This document shows, piece after piece, positions 1-8,098 of a stretch of DNA of 9,800 nt; position 1 is the first letter of the stretch, and each line of letters opens with the position of its first letter. The position numbers and the translations under genes are program-made. Location: NCBI GenBank assembly GCA_017416635.1, contig JAFQBQ010000109.1:1-9800 (forward strand). The letters run 5' to 3'. The stretch is from Alphaproteobacteria bacterium (lineage in GTDB: Bacteria; Pseudomonadota; Alphaproteobacteria; UBA3830). The notes under the pieces were generated by a model that made no database searches, had not been told where the DNA came from, and worked only from the letters and a program-made list of their open reading frames with translations.

Positions 1-22
1 GATTTTGCCTTTCCCGTTTTAT

Positions 23-51
23 TTGCAAAAATCTTGATTTTGTGATATATT
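23..51 (+). promoter_or_regulatory. Probable sigma70 promoter of the efflux operon, with inverted repeat in the spacer
   Basis: A -35 box TTGCAA (23-28, 4/6 match) is followed after 17 nt by a -10 box TATATT (46-51, 5/6) that is directly preceded by TGA, so it has an extended -10. Transcription would start near 58, about 22 nt before the adaptor gene. The spacer holds a perfect inverted repeat AAAATC-TT-GATTTT (28-41), a plausible repressor site. The first 80 bases otherwise contain no recognisable gene; an open frame ending at 45 could be the tail of an upstream gene but is too short to judge. Confidence 0.55.
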
Positions 52-80
52 TGAGACGGTTTATTTCTCGTTAAGATGGA

Positions 81-1226
81 ATGAAGAAAATGATTAATGT
101 TAAGACTAGCAAAAAAGTTATAATTGGCGCGGTTTGTGCGGTAGCTTTTATATCGATAATTGCCGCAGTTGCTATTAAATTGAAAGCTCCGAAGCCACGT
201 GAAGAAGAAGGACCTCAAAATGTTATGGTTAGCGAGGCTGTTTTCGGGCCGGTTGAGAAATACGTTAATACCATTGGAACTTTAACGCCAAATGATTCTG
301 TTGAAATCAAGTCTGAAATTAGCGCATCAATTAAAGATGTTTTGTTTGAAGAAGGCTCTATAGTTGAAGAAGGCGATTTGCTAGTTCAAATGGATGAATC
401 GCTGGCTCAAGCGGAAGTCATGAACGCCGAAGCGCAGTACAAAAAAGCAAAGACTGAATACGAACTTTTGGATAAGTTAGCGGGGAAAGGCGCTGCAGCA
501 AAAATCAAAAAAGATCAGTCGTTTGCTGAGATGCAGATGAGTAGTGCGAAATTGAATTCTGCAAAGATACAGTTAGAAAAATGCAAGATTTTAGCTCCGT
601 TTAGAGGAATGGTTGGAATCAAAAATATCAGCAAGGGACAATTTGTGCAGGCGGGAACAGAATTAGTCAAGCTTGTTAACTGTCATCCTCTGAAGGTAGA
701 TTTCACAGTTGCCGAAGTTGATATTGAAAAAATTTTCGTAAGTCAGGAAATCAAAGTATCTGTCGGAAAAGATGATGAACAGTCGTACGATGCAAAGATT
801 ATCGCAATTGAACCAGAAAGCGACAGGATGAATCATTCGTTCAAGGTGAGAGCAGTTTTGGACGTTCCGGAAGATGTAGCGATTGGTTCTCAGATTTTAA
901 AGCCAGGTCGTTTTGTAAAGGTGCAAATAGCTGTTGATGAAGGTATGCAAGGAATATTGATCCCTGAAAGCGCAATAGAAAAAGTAGGTAACGAAGATAT
1001 GTTATATATAGTTTCCGATGGTGTTGCAATTCGTCGTTTGGTTACAGTCGGAATGAAAAAAGATGGTCAAGTTGAGATTATCACCGGAGTTAATGAAGGC
1101 GATCTGGTAATTACCAAAGGTCTGCAGGGCGTAAGCGATGGTCGTGAAGTCATTATTAGAGACGAAAATAGCACTCAGGAACTCGTCGATGCGTTCAAAA
1201 AGTACTACAAAGAGAAAAAGAAATAG
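81..1226 (+). CDS. RND efflux pump periplasmic adaptor (membrane fusion protein, HlyD/AcrA family)
   Basis: This subunit bridges an inner-membrane RND pump and an outer-membrane channel. The 381-residue chain starts with a basic stretch and one hydrophobic segment (about residues 11-34) that lacks a proper lipobox, so it is probably an uncleaved anchor rather than a lipoprotein. Two halves of a lipoyl/barrel-sandwich domain follow: about 74-107, and 170-190 with the typical ILAPFRGMVG motif. They flank a short helical hairpin (about 110-165) rich in Ala, Lys and Gln. The beta-barrel and membrane-proximal domains fill the C-terminal half, and the end is very basic (KKYYKEKKK). Length is normal for the family. 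An alternative start is the ATG at 90, which is better spaced from GGA at 78-80. The stop lies 10 nt before the permease, so the two form an operon. Substrate cannot be read from the sequence. Confidence 0.93.
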   Translation: MKKMINVKTSKKVIIGAVCAVAFISIIAAVAIKLKAPKPREEEGPQNVMVSEAVFGPVEKYVNTIGTLTPNDSVEIKSEISASIKDVLFEEGSIVEEGDLLVQMDESLAQAEVMNAEAQYKKAKTEYELLDKLAGKGAAAKIKKDQSFAEMQMSSAKLNSAKIQLEKCKILAPFRGMVGIKNISKGQFVQAGTELVKLVNCHPLKVDFTVAEVDIEKIFVSQEIKVSVGKDDEQSYDAKIIAIEPESDRMNHSFKVRAVLDVPEDVAIGSQILKPGRFVKVQIAVDEGMQGILIPESAIEKVGNEDMLYIVSDGVAIRRLVTVGMKKDGQVEIITGVNEGDLVITKGLQGVSDGREVIIRDENSTQELVDAFKKYYKEKKK

Positions 1227-1236
1227 GTAGGTTTCT

Positions 1237-4200
1237 ATGGAACTCACTGAAGTCTGTATTAAGCGACCGGTTTTTTCGACCGTTTTGACTTTGTTAATTG
1301 TTATTGTCGGATTGGTTTGTCAGTGGCAGCTTCCAGTTAGAAAACAGCCAAAAATTGATAGATCAATACTTACCGTTAATGCCGAATATCGAGGAGCAAA
1401 CCCTCGCGCGGTTGAAACACAAATTACGAAAGTTCTCGAAGAACATTTTTCCACAATTTCTGGAGTCGATGTTATAACTTCCAGTAGTAAAAACGAAGAG
1501 AGCGAAATTACTCTCGAGTTTAATTCTTCCCGAGATCCTGATGCCGCCGCATCTGATGTTCGCGACAGATTATCTTTGGCGAAAGTTTATTTGCCTTGGG
1601 GAAATCCCGAGCCGACGATTAACAGGAACGATCCTGATGACCATGGAAGCATCGTGATCACGTTTACAAGCGACAAGAGCGACGTCGATGAACTTCACGA
1701 TTACGTAGACAGATATGTGAAATCTCGATTCGAAGTCATTTCAGGCGTCGGAAAAGTTATTTTAACAGGCGGAAACGTCAAGAAAATGAAAATTTTCCTC
1801 GATCCACAGCGCATGGCTGCATATGGATATACTCCAGCGGATGTTTTAGATGCCGTTCGTAACCAGCATATTCAAAAGCCTTGCGGAAGGCTTGTCAGCA
1901 AAGATCGAGAATACATGTTGCTGCTTGACGGAGAACTAAACAACGCGAAAGAAATGGATGAAATTGTCTTGCCGGCATTAGATGGCGGCAGCGGAATGAT
2001 TAAAATTAAAGACATCGGACATACGGAATTGGTTCCAGAAGACATCAGATCAGGTTCTTGGTTTAACGGAAGAGAGTGTGTTGCGTTGACGATTTCGAAG
2101 CAATCAAACGCGAATCCTGTCGATTTAAGCGCAAACATAAGGAAAGCTTTACCTGAAATTAAGGACCTTTTACCAAAAGGAACTAACATGGTTGTGGCGA
2201 TTGATGATGCTATCGATATAAGTGCTTCGATGAGAAACGTTTATCGGGCAATTTTCGAAGCGACTTTCTTAGTTATTGTCGTTGTCTTTTTGTTTCTGTG
2301 GTCGTTCCGCGCAACATTGATTCCTATAGTAACAATTCCTGTTTCTCTGCTTGGGACATTTGCGCTGCTGGCGCTATTCGGATTTTCAATAAATACTTTC
2401 ACCCTCTTAGCTATGGTTTTAGCCGTCGGATTAGTTGTCGATGACGCTATCGTCGTGCTGGAAAATATACACAAGCAAATGGAAAAAGGCATGGATAAAA
2501 TGAAGGCGTCAATAGTCGGTTCAAACGAGATTTTTTTCTCGATCGTTGCGATGACGCTAACTTTGGCATCGGCATATATTCCTATTGCATTGACTCCTGG
2601 AGATCTTGGAAAGAGTTTCAGGGAGTTTGCTCTGACTTTGTCGGGCGCCGTTATAATTTCTGGATTCGTCGCGCTGACTCTTTCTCCGATGATGTGCTCT
2701 CGATTACTCAGCATGAGCCGCAAACAGAAAGCGAAAGGACGCAGCAAGGAAATATCAGACAAACAAGAGCAAATTTTGAAAAAAGTCGATGATACATATC
2801 TTGATTGGCTGACTTATGCTTTGCAGCACAAATTGGTAGTACTTTCTATAGGTGCTGTAATTGCAATTGTCGGTGTTATCGCCTTGAATCTTATTCCTTC
2901 CGAAAGTAAACCTGTCGAAGACCAATGTTATTTACAAGTTGACGGACATGCGCCAGTCGGAGCCAGTTTTGAGTTCGTGAAAGAGAACGCAATGAGAGTC
3001 GACGCAATTTTGGCTCTTACCCCGTTTGCTGAAAATAGATATATAAATGCCGATCCAAATAAAATAGAAGGTGGAATTTGGTTGGTCGATTGGGATAAAA
3101 GAAACATGGATGTCAAGCAGATTTCCGATAAAATGAATCCAGAATTAGCAAAAGTTGCAGGAATTCAATGTACGTTATCTCCTGGAAGCAGCGTGTCCGA
3201 TAAGCCAATTGTTAATTTCATTCTACAAACTAACCAAGATTTCGAATATCTTGAGAAATATGGATATCAGTTTTTGTCGTATGTTCGCAGTAAATATAAC
3301 GGATTTAGCAATGTTATAACTTCGTTGGTTCCTCGGCAAAGAGAGTATATTATAAAAGTCGATCGCGATAAGATAGCTTCGCTTGGTATCCAGGTGCAGG
3401 ATGTTGCAAACGCAATCGGGTATCTTGTAAAAGGCGAAAAAATCGGATGGGTCACAAGAGAATCCAAAAGAGATGAGCTTTTTATTCAAGTCGATCCCGA
3501 GCACAGACAAACGACTGAGGATTTGTCGAATATTTTGGTTAAATCTCGACTGAATCCGAAAACAAGAGATGAGTCGGTTGCGTCAAAGATGATTCCGATA
3601 ACGGATGTCATAACTATAAGAGAAAATCTTGCGCCAACGAACCTATATCACTTCAACAAAATGTTATCTATTAGTTCTTACGGATATTTGTCCGACGAAA
3701 AGAGTTTGGGTGAAGCAATCGAAGACTTAAACCTTATGAAAAATACAAAACTGCCGTCGACTATTCAGCTAACGTTCTCAGGATCGACAAAAACATATCT
3801 TGAAGAAAGTTCTATGATAGTATTTATTTATGCTCTGGCGTTGATTTTCGTATTCTTGATACTTGCTGCGCAATTCGAAAGTTTCTTAGATCCATTAATC
3901 ATTATGTTCAGTGTGCCATTTTCGATTACCGGTGCGCTTGTTACATTGTGGATTGTTCCCGATTGCACATTGAATATTTATTCTAAAATCGGATTGGTTA
4001 CACTTATCGGATTAATTACAAAGCATGGAATATTGATAGTTGATTTCGCAAATAGGATGCGAGCAAAAGGAAACGAAGCTCTCGAAGCTGTTAAACAGGC
4101 TGCGTATTTAAGATTGCGACCGATTTTAATGACAACTTTTGCGATGGTCATAGGAAACGTACCTCTAGCTCTTGCAACAGGAGCAGGAGCTGCTGCTCGG

Positions 4201-4332
4201 AAACAGATCGGATGGGCCATTGTTGGAGGAATGTCCATTGGAACGCTGTTTACGCTTTTCGTGGTTCCAGTCATGTATTTGATTTTTTCCAGATTCAGAG
4301 AAATTGATCCGAAGATGTATGAAAACAACTAA
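1237..4332 (+). CDS. RND multidrug efflux permease (AcrB/MdtB-like, HAE1-type)
   Basis: Proton-driven inner-membrane exporter, expected to work as a trimer with the adaptor encoded just upstream. The 1031 residues match the normal family length. The N-terminus has the usual IKRPVFSTVL segment entering TM1 (about 11-31). A periplasmic porter domain follows, then TM2-TM6 (about 338-485), TM7 (about 532-552), the second porter domain and TM8-TM12 (about 858-1020). The proton-relay residues are present: the Asp pair D402-D403 in TM4 (VVDDAIVVLENI), Lys 929 in TM10 (ITKHGILIVDFAN), and Arg in RLRPILMTT (959-967), matching AcrB D407/D408, K940 and R971. The pump should therefore be active. The start is preceded by AGGTAGG just after the adaptor stop. 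Porter-domain features suggest a general HAE1-like exporter, but the drug range is unknown. No TolC-like partner gene lies in the window, so it may use a shared channel. Confidence 0.95.
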   Translation: MELTEVCIKRPVFSTVLTLLIVIVGLVCQWQLPVRKQPKIDRSILTVNAEYRGANPRAVETQITKVLEEHFSTISGVDVITSSSKNEESEITLEFNSSRDPDAAASDVRDRLSLAKVYLPWGNPEPTINRNDPDDHGSIVITFTSDKSDVDELHDYVDRYVKSRFEVISGVGKVILTGGNVKKMKIFLDPQRMAAYGYTPADVLDAVRNQHIQKPCGRLVSKDREYMLLLDGELNNAKEMDEIVLPALDGGSGMIKIKDIGHTELVPEDIRSGSWFNGRECVALTISKQSNANPVDLSANIRKALPEIKDLLPKGTNMVVAIDDAIDISASMRNVYRAIFEATFLVIVVVFLFLWSFRATLIPIVTIPVSLLGTFALLALFGFSINTFTLLAMVLAVGLVVDDAIVVLENIHKQMEKGMDKMKASIVGSNEIFFSIVAMTLTLASAYIPIALTPGDLGKSFREFALTLSGAVIISGFVALTLSPMMCSRLLSMSRKQKAKGRSKEISDKQEQILKKVDDTYLDWLTYALQHKLVVLSIGAVIAIVGVIALNLIPSESKPVEDQCYLQVDGHAPVGASFEFVKENAMRVDAILALTPFAENRYINADPNKIEGGIWLVDWDKRNMDVKQISDKMNPELAKVAGIQCTLSPGSSVSDKPIVNFILQTNQDFEYLEKYGYQFLSYVRSKYNGFSNVITSLVPRQREYIIKVDRDKIASLGIQVQDVANAIGYLVKGEKIGWVTRESKRDELFIQVDPEHRQTTEDLSNILVKSRLNPKTRDESVASKMIPITDVITIRENLAPTNLYHFNKMLSISSYGYLSDEKSLGEAIEDLNLMKNTKLPSTIQLTFSGSTKTYLEESSMIVFIYALALIFVFLILAAQFESFLDPLIIMFSVPFSITGALVTLWIVPDCTLNIYSKIGLVTLIGLITKHGILIVDFANRMRAKGNEALEAVKQAAYLRLRPILMTTFAMVIGNVPLALATGAGAAARKQIGWAIVGGMSIGTLFTLFVVPVMYLIFSRFREIDPKMYENN

Positions 4333-4339
4333 AGTTGTT
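4324..4339. repeat. 16-bp inverted repeat across the permease stop codon
   Basis: AACAACT and AGTTGTT (7 bp each, perfect) are separated by two bases and span the TAA of the permease gene. The 2-nt centre is too tight for a full RNA hairpin, and no T-run follows, so this is not a normal terminator. It lies about 20 bp upstream of the -10 box of the next gene and could be a protein-binding site. It could also be chance. Confidence 0.35.
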
Positions 4340-4374
4340 ATCGGCAAAGAAAAAATGTCGTATACTGTTACAGT
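4338..4374 (+). promoter_or_regulatory. Candidate promoter and palindrome before the cupin-phosphomannomutase gene
   Basis: A good -10 box TATACT (4361-4366, 5/6) has only a poor -35 at 17 nt spacing (TTATCG, 4338-4343); the better TTGTTA (4335-4340) is 20 nt away. A perfect palindrome ACTGT-T-ACAGT (4364-4374) overlaps the -10 box, which would suit a repressor. Read-through from the efflux operon, 60 nt upstream, remains possible because no terminator is seen. Confidence 0.35.
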
Positions 4375-4392
4375 TGATTGGAATGTTCGTTT

Positions 4393-5475
4393 ATGAAGTT
4401 AAATAATTATACTGTCGGAGAAAGTGTACTTCGTCCATGGGGAAGTTGGAAAGTTGACGAAGTCGGAGATGGTTTTGTAAAGAAAACTATAACTGTTAGT
4501 GTTGGCGGATGTTTATCCTTGCAGTCCCATAAACATCGATCTGAATGTTGGATAATAGTTCAAGGTCGCGCAGAAGTTACTTTAGATGAAAAAGTTTTCG
4601 TTGCAGAGACCGGTACAGAAATTAACATTCCTGTTAATGTTAAACATCGTTTAAAAAATGTCGGAGAAAATCTTCTGATAGTATCAGAAATCCAAACTGG
4701 CGAAATTCTGGATGAAGATGACATCGTAAGATATTCTGACATTTACAATCGCGACAAAACTGTATTTATTGCAGATATGGATGGAACTTTAACTCCGGCT
4801 CGTCTTCCAATGGAAAAAGAGTTTGCTGATTTTTTTGAAGATTTTCTCCAAAAGCATATTTTTTACGTCATTTCAGGTTCAGATTTAAAAAAAGTTGAAG
4901 AGCAACTTCCTCAGCGTATCATAAACAAATGCGCAGGAATTTATTGTTCAATGGGAAATGAGTTTTATCAAAAAGGTCAGCTGATTTATCAGAATAGTTT
5001 TTCGCCGGAAAGTTCCTTGATCGAAAATTTACAAAAATACAGATCGAACACAAAATATCCTGGAGAACTTTTCGACAATTATATTGAGCAACGCGTTGGA
5101 ATGATAAATTTCAGCGTTATTGGTCGCGATTGTCCGCAGGAAGCGAGAGTTCAATATAAAACCTGGGACGATGGACACAAGGAACGTGAAAAAATCGCCG
5201 AAGATTTATCGAGATTGTATCCGGATTACGATATTTCCGTCGGAGGAAATATCAGTATCGATATCGTTCCACATGGATTCGGTAAAGAGCAAGTTGTAGA
5301 GAAATTAAGAAAGATATATCCTTACGAGAAAATAGTTTTTTTGGGCGATCGAACCATGGAAGGCGGAAACGACTATTCCATAGCACAAGAATTGTTAAAG
5401 CTTGAAAATACGCAAGTTGTCCAAGTGCAAGGTCCCGAAGATACGTGTAAGTTTTTGAGAGATTTTCCGCGATAG
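4393..5475 (+). CDS. Fusion of PMI-type cupin and eukaryotic-type phosphomannomutase (HAD family)
   Basis: Residues 1-120 form a cupin matching the C-terminal domain of type II mannose-6-phosphate isomerase/ManC. It has the LSLQSHKHRSECW motif (putative metal ligands Q44, H46 or H48, E51, plus H85) and the DEDDIVRYSDIYNR tail typical of that family. Residues 122-360 match eukaryotic phosphomannomutase (PMM2). DMDGTLTPAR supplies nucleophile D128, acid/base D130 and R137. R234, R245 and R252 have exactly the spacing of PMM2 R123, R134 and R141. S288 and D290 match S179 and D181, and GDRTMEGGND (D319, D327) supplies the Mg site. The mutase active site looks complete. The inferred role is cytosolic supply of mannose-1-P for GDP-mannose; the ManC nucleotidyltransferase domain is absent. 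An in-frame TTG at 4378 would add five residues, but ATG 4393, with GGA 10-12 nt upstream, is preferred. Isomerase activity of the cupin is inferred; it could instead be a sugar-phosphate sensor. Confidence 0.85.
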   Translation: MKLNNYTVGESVLRPWGSWKVDEVGDGFVKKTITVSVGGCLSLQSHKHRSECWIIVQGRAEVTLDEKVFVAETGTEINIPVNVKHRLKNVGENLLIVSEIQTGEILDEDDIVRYSDIYNRDKTVFIADMDGTLTPARLPMEKEFADFFEDFLQKHIFYVISGSDLKKVEEQLPQRIINKCAGIYCSMGNEFYQKGQLIYQNSFSPESSLIENLQKYRSNTKYPGELFDNYIEQRVGMINFSVIGRDCPQEARVQYKTWDDGHKEREKIAEDLSRLYPDYDISVGGNISIDIVPHGFGKEQVVEKLRKIYPYEKIVFLGDRTMEGGNDYSIAQELLKLENTQVVQVQGPEDTCKFLRDFPR

Positions 5476-5487
5476 ATTCGTAAGGTT

Positions 5488-5517
5488 TTGAGCTTTAATC
5501 GAGTCAGAGGCTAAAAT
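5488..5517 (+). promoter_or_regulatory. Probable promoter of the uvrA-like gene
   Basis: TTGAGC (5488-5493) is followed after 18 nt by TAAAAT (5512-5517, 5/6). Both boxes resemble those of the tRNA promoter at 8188-8216. The leader would be about 43 nt long. No terminator for the preceding gene is evident in the 91-nt gap, so some read-through is possible. Confidence 0.45.
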
Positions 5518-5552
5518 CATATGTGCTAATGATTTCGCTATTATAAAACCAG

Positions 5553-5560
5553 TAGAGGTG
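5553..5560 (+). promoter_or_regulatory. Ribosome-binding site deciding the uvrA-like start
   Basis: AGAGGTG is a strong Shine-Dalgarno sequence, placed 6-8 nt before ATG 5567. The in-frame GTG at 5558 lies inside this site, so it cannot be the start; translation should begin at 5567. Confidence 0.8.
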
Positions 5561-5566
5561 ATTACG

Positions 5567-8068
5567 ATGAGTGATAAAATTCAAAAGCCTGAAAAAATCC
5601 TTGTTCGTGGAGCTCGAGTTCATAATCTTAAAAATGTAAATGTAGATATTCCGTTAAATAAAATTGTTGGAATCGCGGGCGTTTCAGGTTCGGGAAAATC
5701 TTCGCTTGCACTCGGCGTTTTGTATGCGGAAGGTTCGCGGCGATATTTGGAATCTCTCTCGACATATACTCGAAGAAGAATGACGCAAGCGGCCAAAGCA
5801 GATGTTGATGAACTTTTGTACGTTCCAGCGGCGTTAGCTTTGCATCAAAGACCTGCTGTTCCAGGTATTCGATCGACTTTTGGGACAGGCACCGAACTTT
5901 TGAATAGTTTGCGATTGATGTTTTCGAGGCTTGCAAGTCATAAATGTCCGAATGGTCACCATGTGAAACCTTCATTGAATGTTGCAGCTGAAAAAGAACT
6001 GATTTGTCAGGAGTGCGGAGAACATTTTTATGCTCCAGGAGCGGAAGAATTGGCATTTAATTCGCAAGGGGCCTGTCCAAAGTGTGACGGAATTGGCACA
6101 GTCCGAACCGTCGATATCGCAAGTCTTGTTCCAGACGAAAATTTAACTATCGACGAAGGCGCGGTTGCTCCGTGGAATTCTTTAATGTGGTCGTTGATGA
6201 CGGATGTTTGCCGAGCAATGGGCGTTCGGACAGATGTTCCGTTTAAGGATTTAACGGAAAAGGAAAAAGAAATCGTATATTTCGGTCCAGCTGAAAAAAA
6301 ACACATTTTTTATCATTCCAAAAGTACGAATCAAGCTGGCGAACTGGATTTTACATATTTTAATGCGGTTTACACTGTCGAAAATGCTCTTGCGAAAGTT
6401 AAAGATGAAAAAGGAATGAAGCGCGTCGAGAAATTTTTGAAAGAAGATGTTTGTCCGACGTGTGGCGGTACGAGATTATCGGAAAAAGCGAGGGCTCCAA
6501 AATTGCGAGGTCTTTCTCTCGACGAAGTTTGCAAAATGACTTTGTACGAATTAATCGAGTGGGTAAAAGGCGTTCCAAATTCTTTGCCGATTGAAATGCG
6601 TCCTATGGCAGAAGCGATTTGCGAGTCGTTTTTTGTAGTTGCAAAAAGATTGATGGATTTAGGTTTGGGATATCTAACGCTTGACAGAACGGCTTCGACT
6701 TTGTCGACAGGCGAACGTCAAAGAATGCAGCTTGCGCGCGCAGTTCGAAATAGGACGACCGGTGTTTTGTATGTTCTCGATGAACCTTCGATAGGATTGC
6801 ATCCAGCAAATATCAAAGGATTAAACGCGGTTATGCACAACCTCGTTGCAGATGGAAATTCTGTAATTCTAGTAGATCACGATACGCAAATTTTGTCGGA
6901 AGCTGATTGGATAGTCGAGCTTGGTCCTGAATCAGGCGCGAACGGCGGTCAAATCATAAATGAAGGCACAATAGAAAAAACTATTCAAAATCCTAATTCC
7001 AAAATCGGCGCGTTTTTATCAGACAAAACGAACAGAATTGTTCGTCCGCAAATTCAGAAATCTGAAATTTTTAAAGACGGCGATATCATATTGAGCACTT
7101 CTAAAATTCACACAGTGAAGCCTCTAAATGTAAAAATTCCAAAAGGTCGGTTGACTGTCATTACGGGAGTTTCAGGTTCAGGAAAAACAACTCTAGTTTT
7201 GGAGAGCCTCATTCCCGCGTTAGAAAACAAATTGTCCGGTAAAAAATTGCCTGCACACGTGAACGACGTTCAGGCGGAAGGAATTAAGCGAATTAAATTA
7301 ATTGACGCTACACCGATCGGAATTAATATTCGCTCCACAGTCGCAACTTACGCAAATGTTCATGATGAATTGAGAAAAATTTTCGCAAATACCGATTCCG
7401 CAAAAAAGTTAGGATACAAAGCGGGAGAATTTTCGTATAATTCCGGCTCGCTGAGATGTCCAACTTGCGACGGAACAGGAAGTATAAGCCTCGACGTTCA
7501 GTTTTTGCCGGATGTTGATATTCCTTGCCCGGATTGCCAAGGCTCGAGATATTCTAAGGAAACCGAAAAAATAAAATATGTGACCAAATCCAACGAAACT
7601 TACACTTTGCCGCAAATAATGGCGATGGATATAAATCGCGCGCTTGCAGCATGTAGGGATATTAATTCTGTAAGCCAAAAACTTAAATTGCTGAGCGAAC
7701 TCGGTCTGGGGTATTTGACTTTAGGGGAATCAACGACGAGTTTGTCCGGAGGAGAAGCACAAAGGTTAAAATTGGCATATGAAATGGGCAGAAAACAGGA
7801 AGATACTATTTTTGTTTTCGATGAACCGACAATTGGACTGCATCCTCTTGATGTTCAGACATTGATAGGCGTGTTTCAGAAGCTCATTGAAAATAAAGCG
7901 ACGGTTATCGTGATCGAGCACGATCTTGATGTAATCAGAAACGCGGATTACATAATTGACATGGGGCCTGATGGCGGAGAAAAAGGCGGCGAAATTGTTT
8001 TCGAAGGAACTCCAGCAGAAATACGCGATTGTCCCAAAAGCAAAACAGGGAAGTTTTTGAAAGTTTAA
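5567..8068 (+). CDS. UvrA-like double ABC ATPase lacking the UvrB-binding domain (UvrA2-type)
   Basis: A paralogue-type UvrA of 833 residues against about 940 for nucleotide-excision-repair UvrA. The first ATPase half has Walker A GVSGSGKSS (38-46), a zinc module C147-x2-C150-x19-C170-x2-C173, CPTCGGTRLS (296-305), a variant signature LSTGERQR (379-386) and Walker B VLDEP (D405). The second half has Walker A GVSGSGKTT (534-542), a zinc module C631-x2-C634-x19-C654-x2-C657, signature LSGGEAQR (726-733) and Walker B VFDEP (D752). Only about 20 residues separate CPNGH (127-131) from C147, where UvrA1 carries a UvrB-binding domain of over 100 residues. It should bind DNA and ATP but not recruit UvrB in the usual way. 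Shorter relatives such as DrrC serve drug tolerance in producers. From memory, the closest look-alikes are Firmicutes proteins that share LSTGERQR, so transfer is possible; this was not checked by search. Confidence 0.9.
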   Translation: MSDKIQKPEKILVRGARVHNLKNVNVDIPLNKIVGIAGVSGSGKSSLALGVLYAEGSRRYLESLSTYTRRRMTQAAKADVDELLYVPAALALHQRPAVPGIRSTFGTGTELLNSLRLMFSRLASHKCPNGHHVKPSLNVAAEKELICQECGEHFYAPGAEELAFNSQGACPKCDGIGTVRTVDIASLVPDENLTIDEGAVAPWNSLMWSLMTDVCRAMGVRTDVPFKDLTEKEKEIVYFGPAEKKHIFYHSKSTNQAGELDFTYFNAVYTVENALAKVKDEKGMKRVEKFLKEDVCPTCGGTRLSEKARAPKLRGLSLDEVCKMTLYELIEWVKGVPNSLPIEMRPMAEAICESFFVVAKRLMDLGLGYLTLDRTASTLSTGERQRMQLARAVRNRTTGVLYVLDEPSIGLHPANIKGLNAVMHNLVADGNSVILVDHDTQILSEADWIVELGPESGANGGQIINEGTIEKTIQNPNSKIGAFLSDKTNRIVRPQIQKSEIFKDGDIILSTSKIHTVKPLNVKIPKGRLTVITGVSGSGKTTLVLESLIPALENKLSGKKLPAHVNDVQAEGIKRIKLIDATPIGINIRSTVATYANVHDELRKIFANTDSAKKLGYKAGEFSYNSGSLRCPTCDGTGSISLDVQFLPDVDIPCPDCQGSRYSKETEKIKYVTKSNETYTLPQIMAMDINRALAACRDINSVSQKLKLLSELGLGYLTLGESTTSLSGGEAQRLKLAYEMGRKQEDTIFVFDEPTIGLHPLDVQTLIGVFQKLIENKATVIVIEHDLDVIRNADYIIDMGPDGGEKGGEIVFEGTPAEIRDCPKSKTGKFLKV

Positions 8069-8078
8069 GAATCCCTGT
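8035..8078 (-). terminator. Probable tRNA-Arg terminator embedded in the 3' end of the uvrA-like gene
   Basis: Reading the minus strand downstream of the tRNA, ACAGGGA (8078-8072) pairs perfectly with TCCCTGT (8051-8045) across a 20-nt loop and is followed by TTTTGCTTTT. The 5' arm of the plus-strand repeat lies in the last codons of the uvrA-like gene and the other arm just after its stop. On the plus strand no T-run follows, so it would not serve the uvrA-like gene. The long loop lowers certainty. Confidence 0.5.
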
Positions 8079-8098
8079 GACAAAAACGAATCATCAGC

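Noticed and set aside
97..172. Lipoprotein signal in the adaptor (Cys 19)
   Set aside because: Residues before the Cys (G-A-V) do not fit a lipobox and the Cys lies in the middle of the hydrophobic segment.
2241..2762. Minus-strand open frame of 173 codons inside the permease gene
   Set aside because: It is antisense to conserved transmembrane and proton-relay sequence of the permease; a shadow of real coding constraint.
5558..5566. GTG 5558 as start of the uvrA-like gene
   Set aside because: The GTG is part of the Shine-Dalgarno sequence AGAGGTG that serves ATG 5567.
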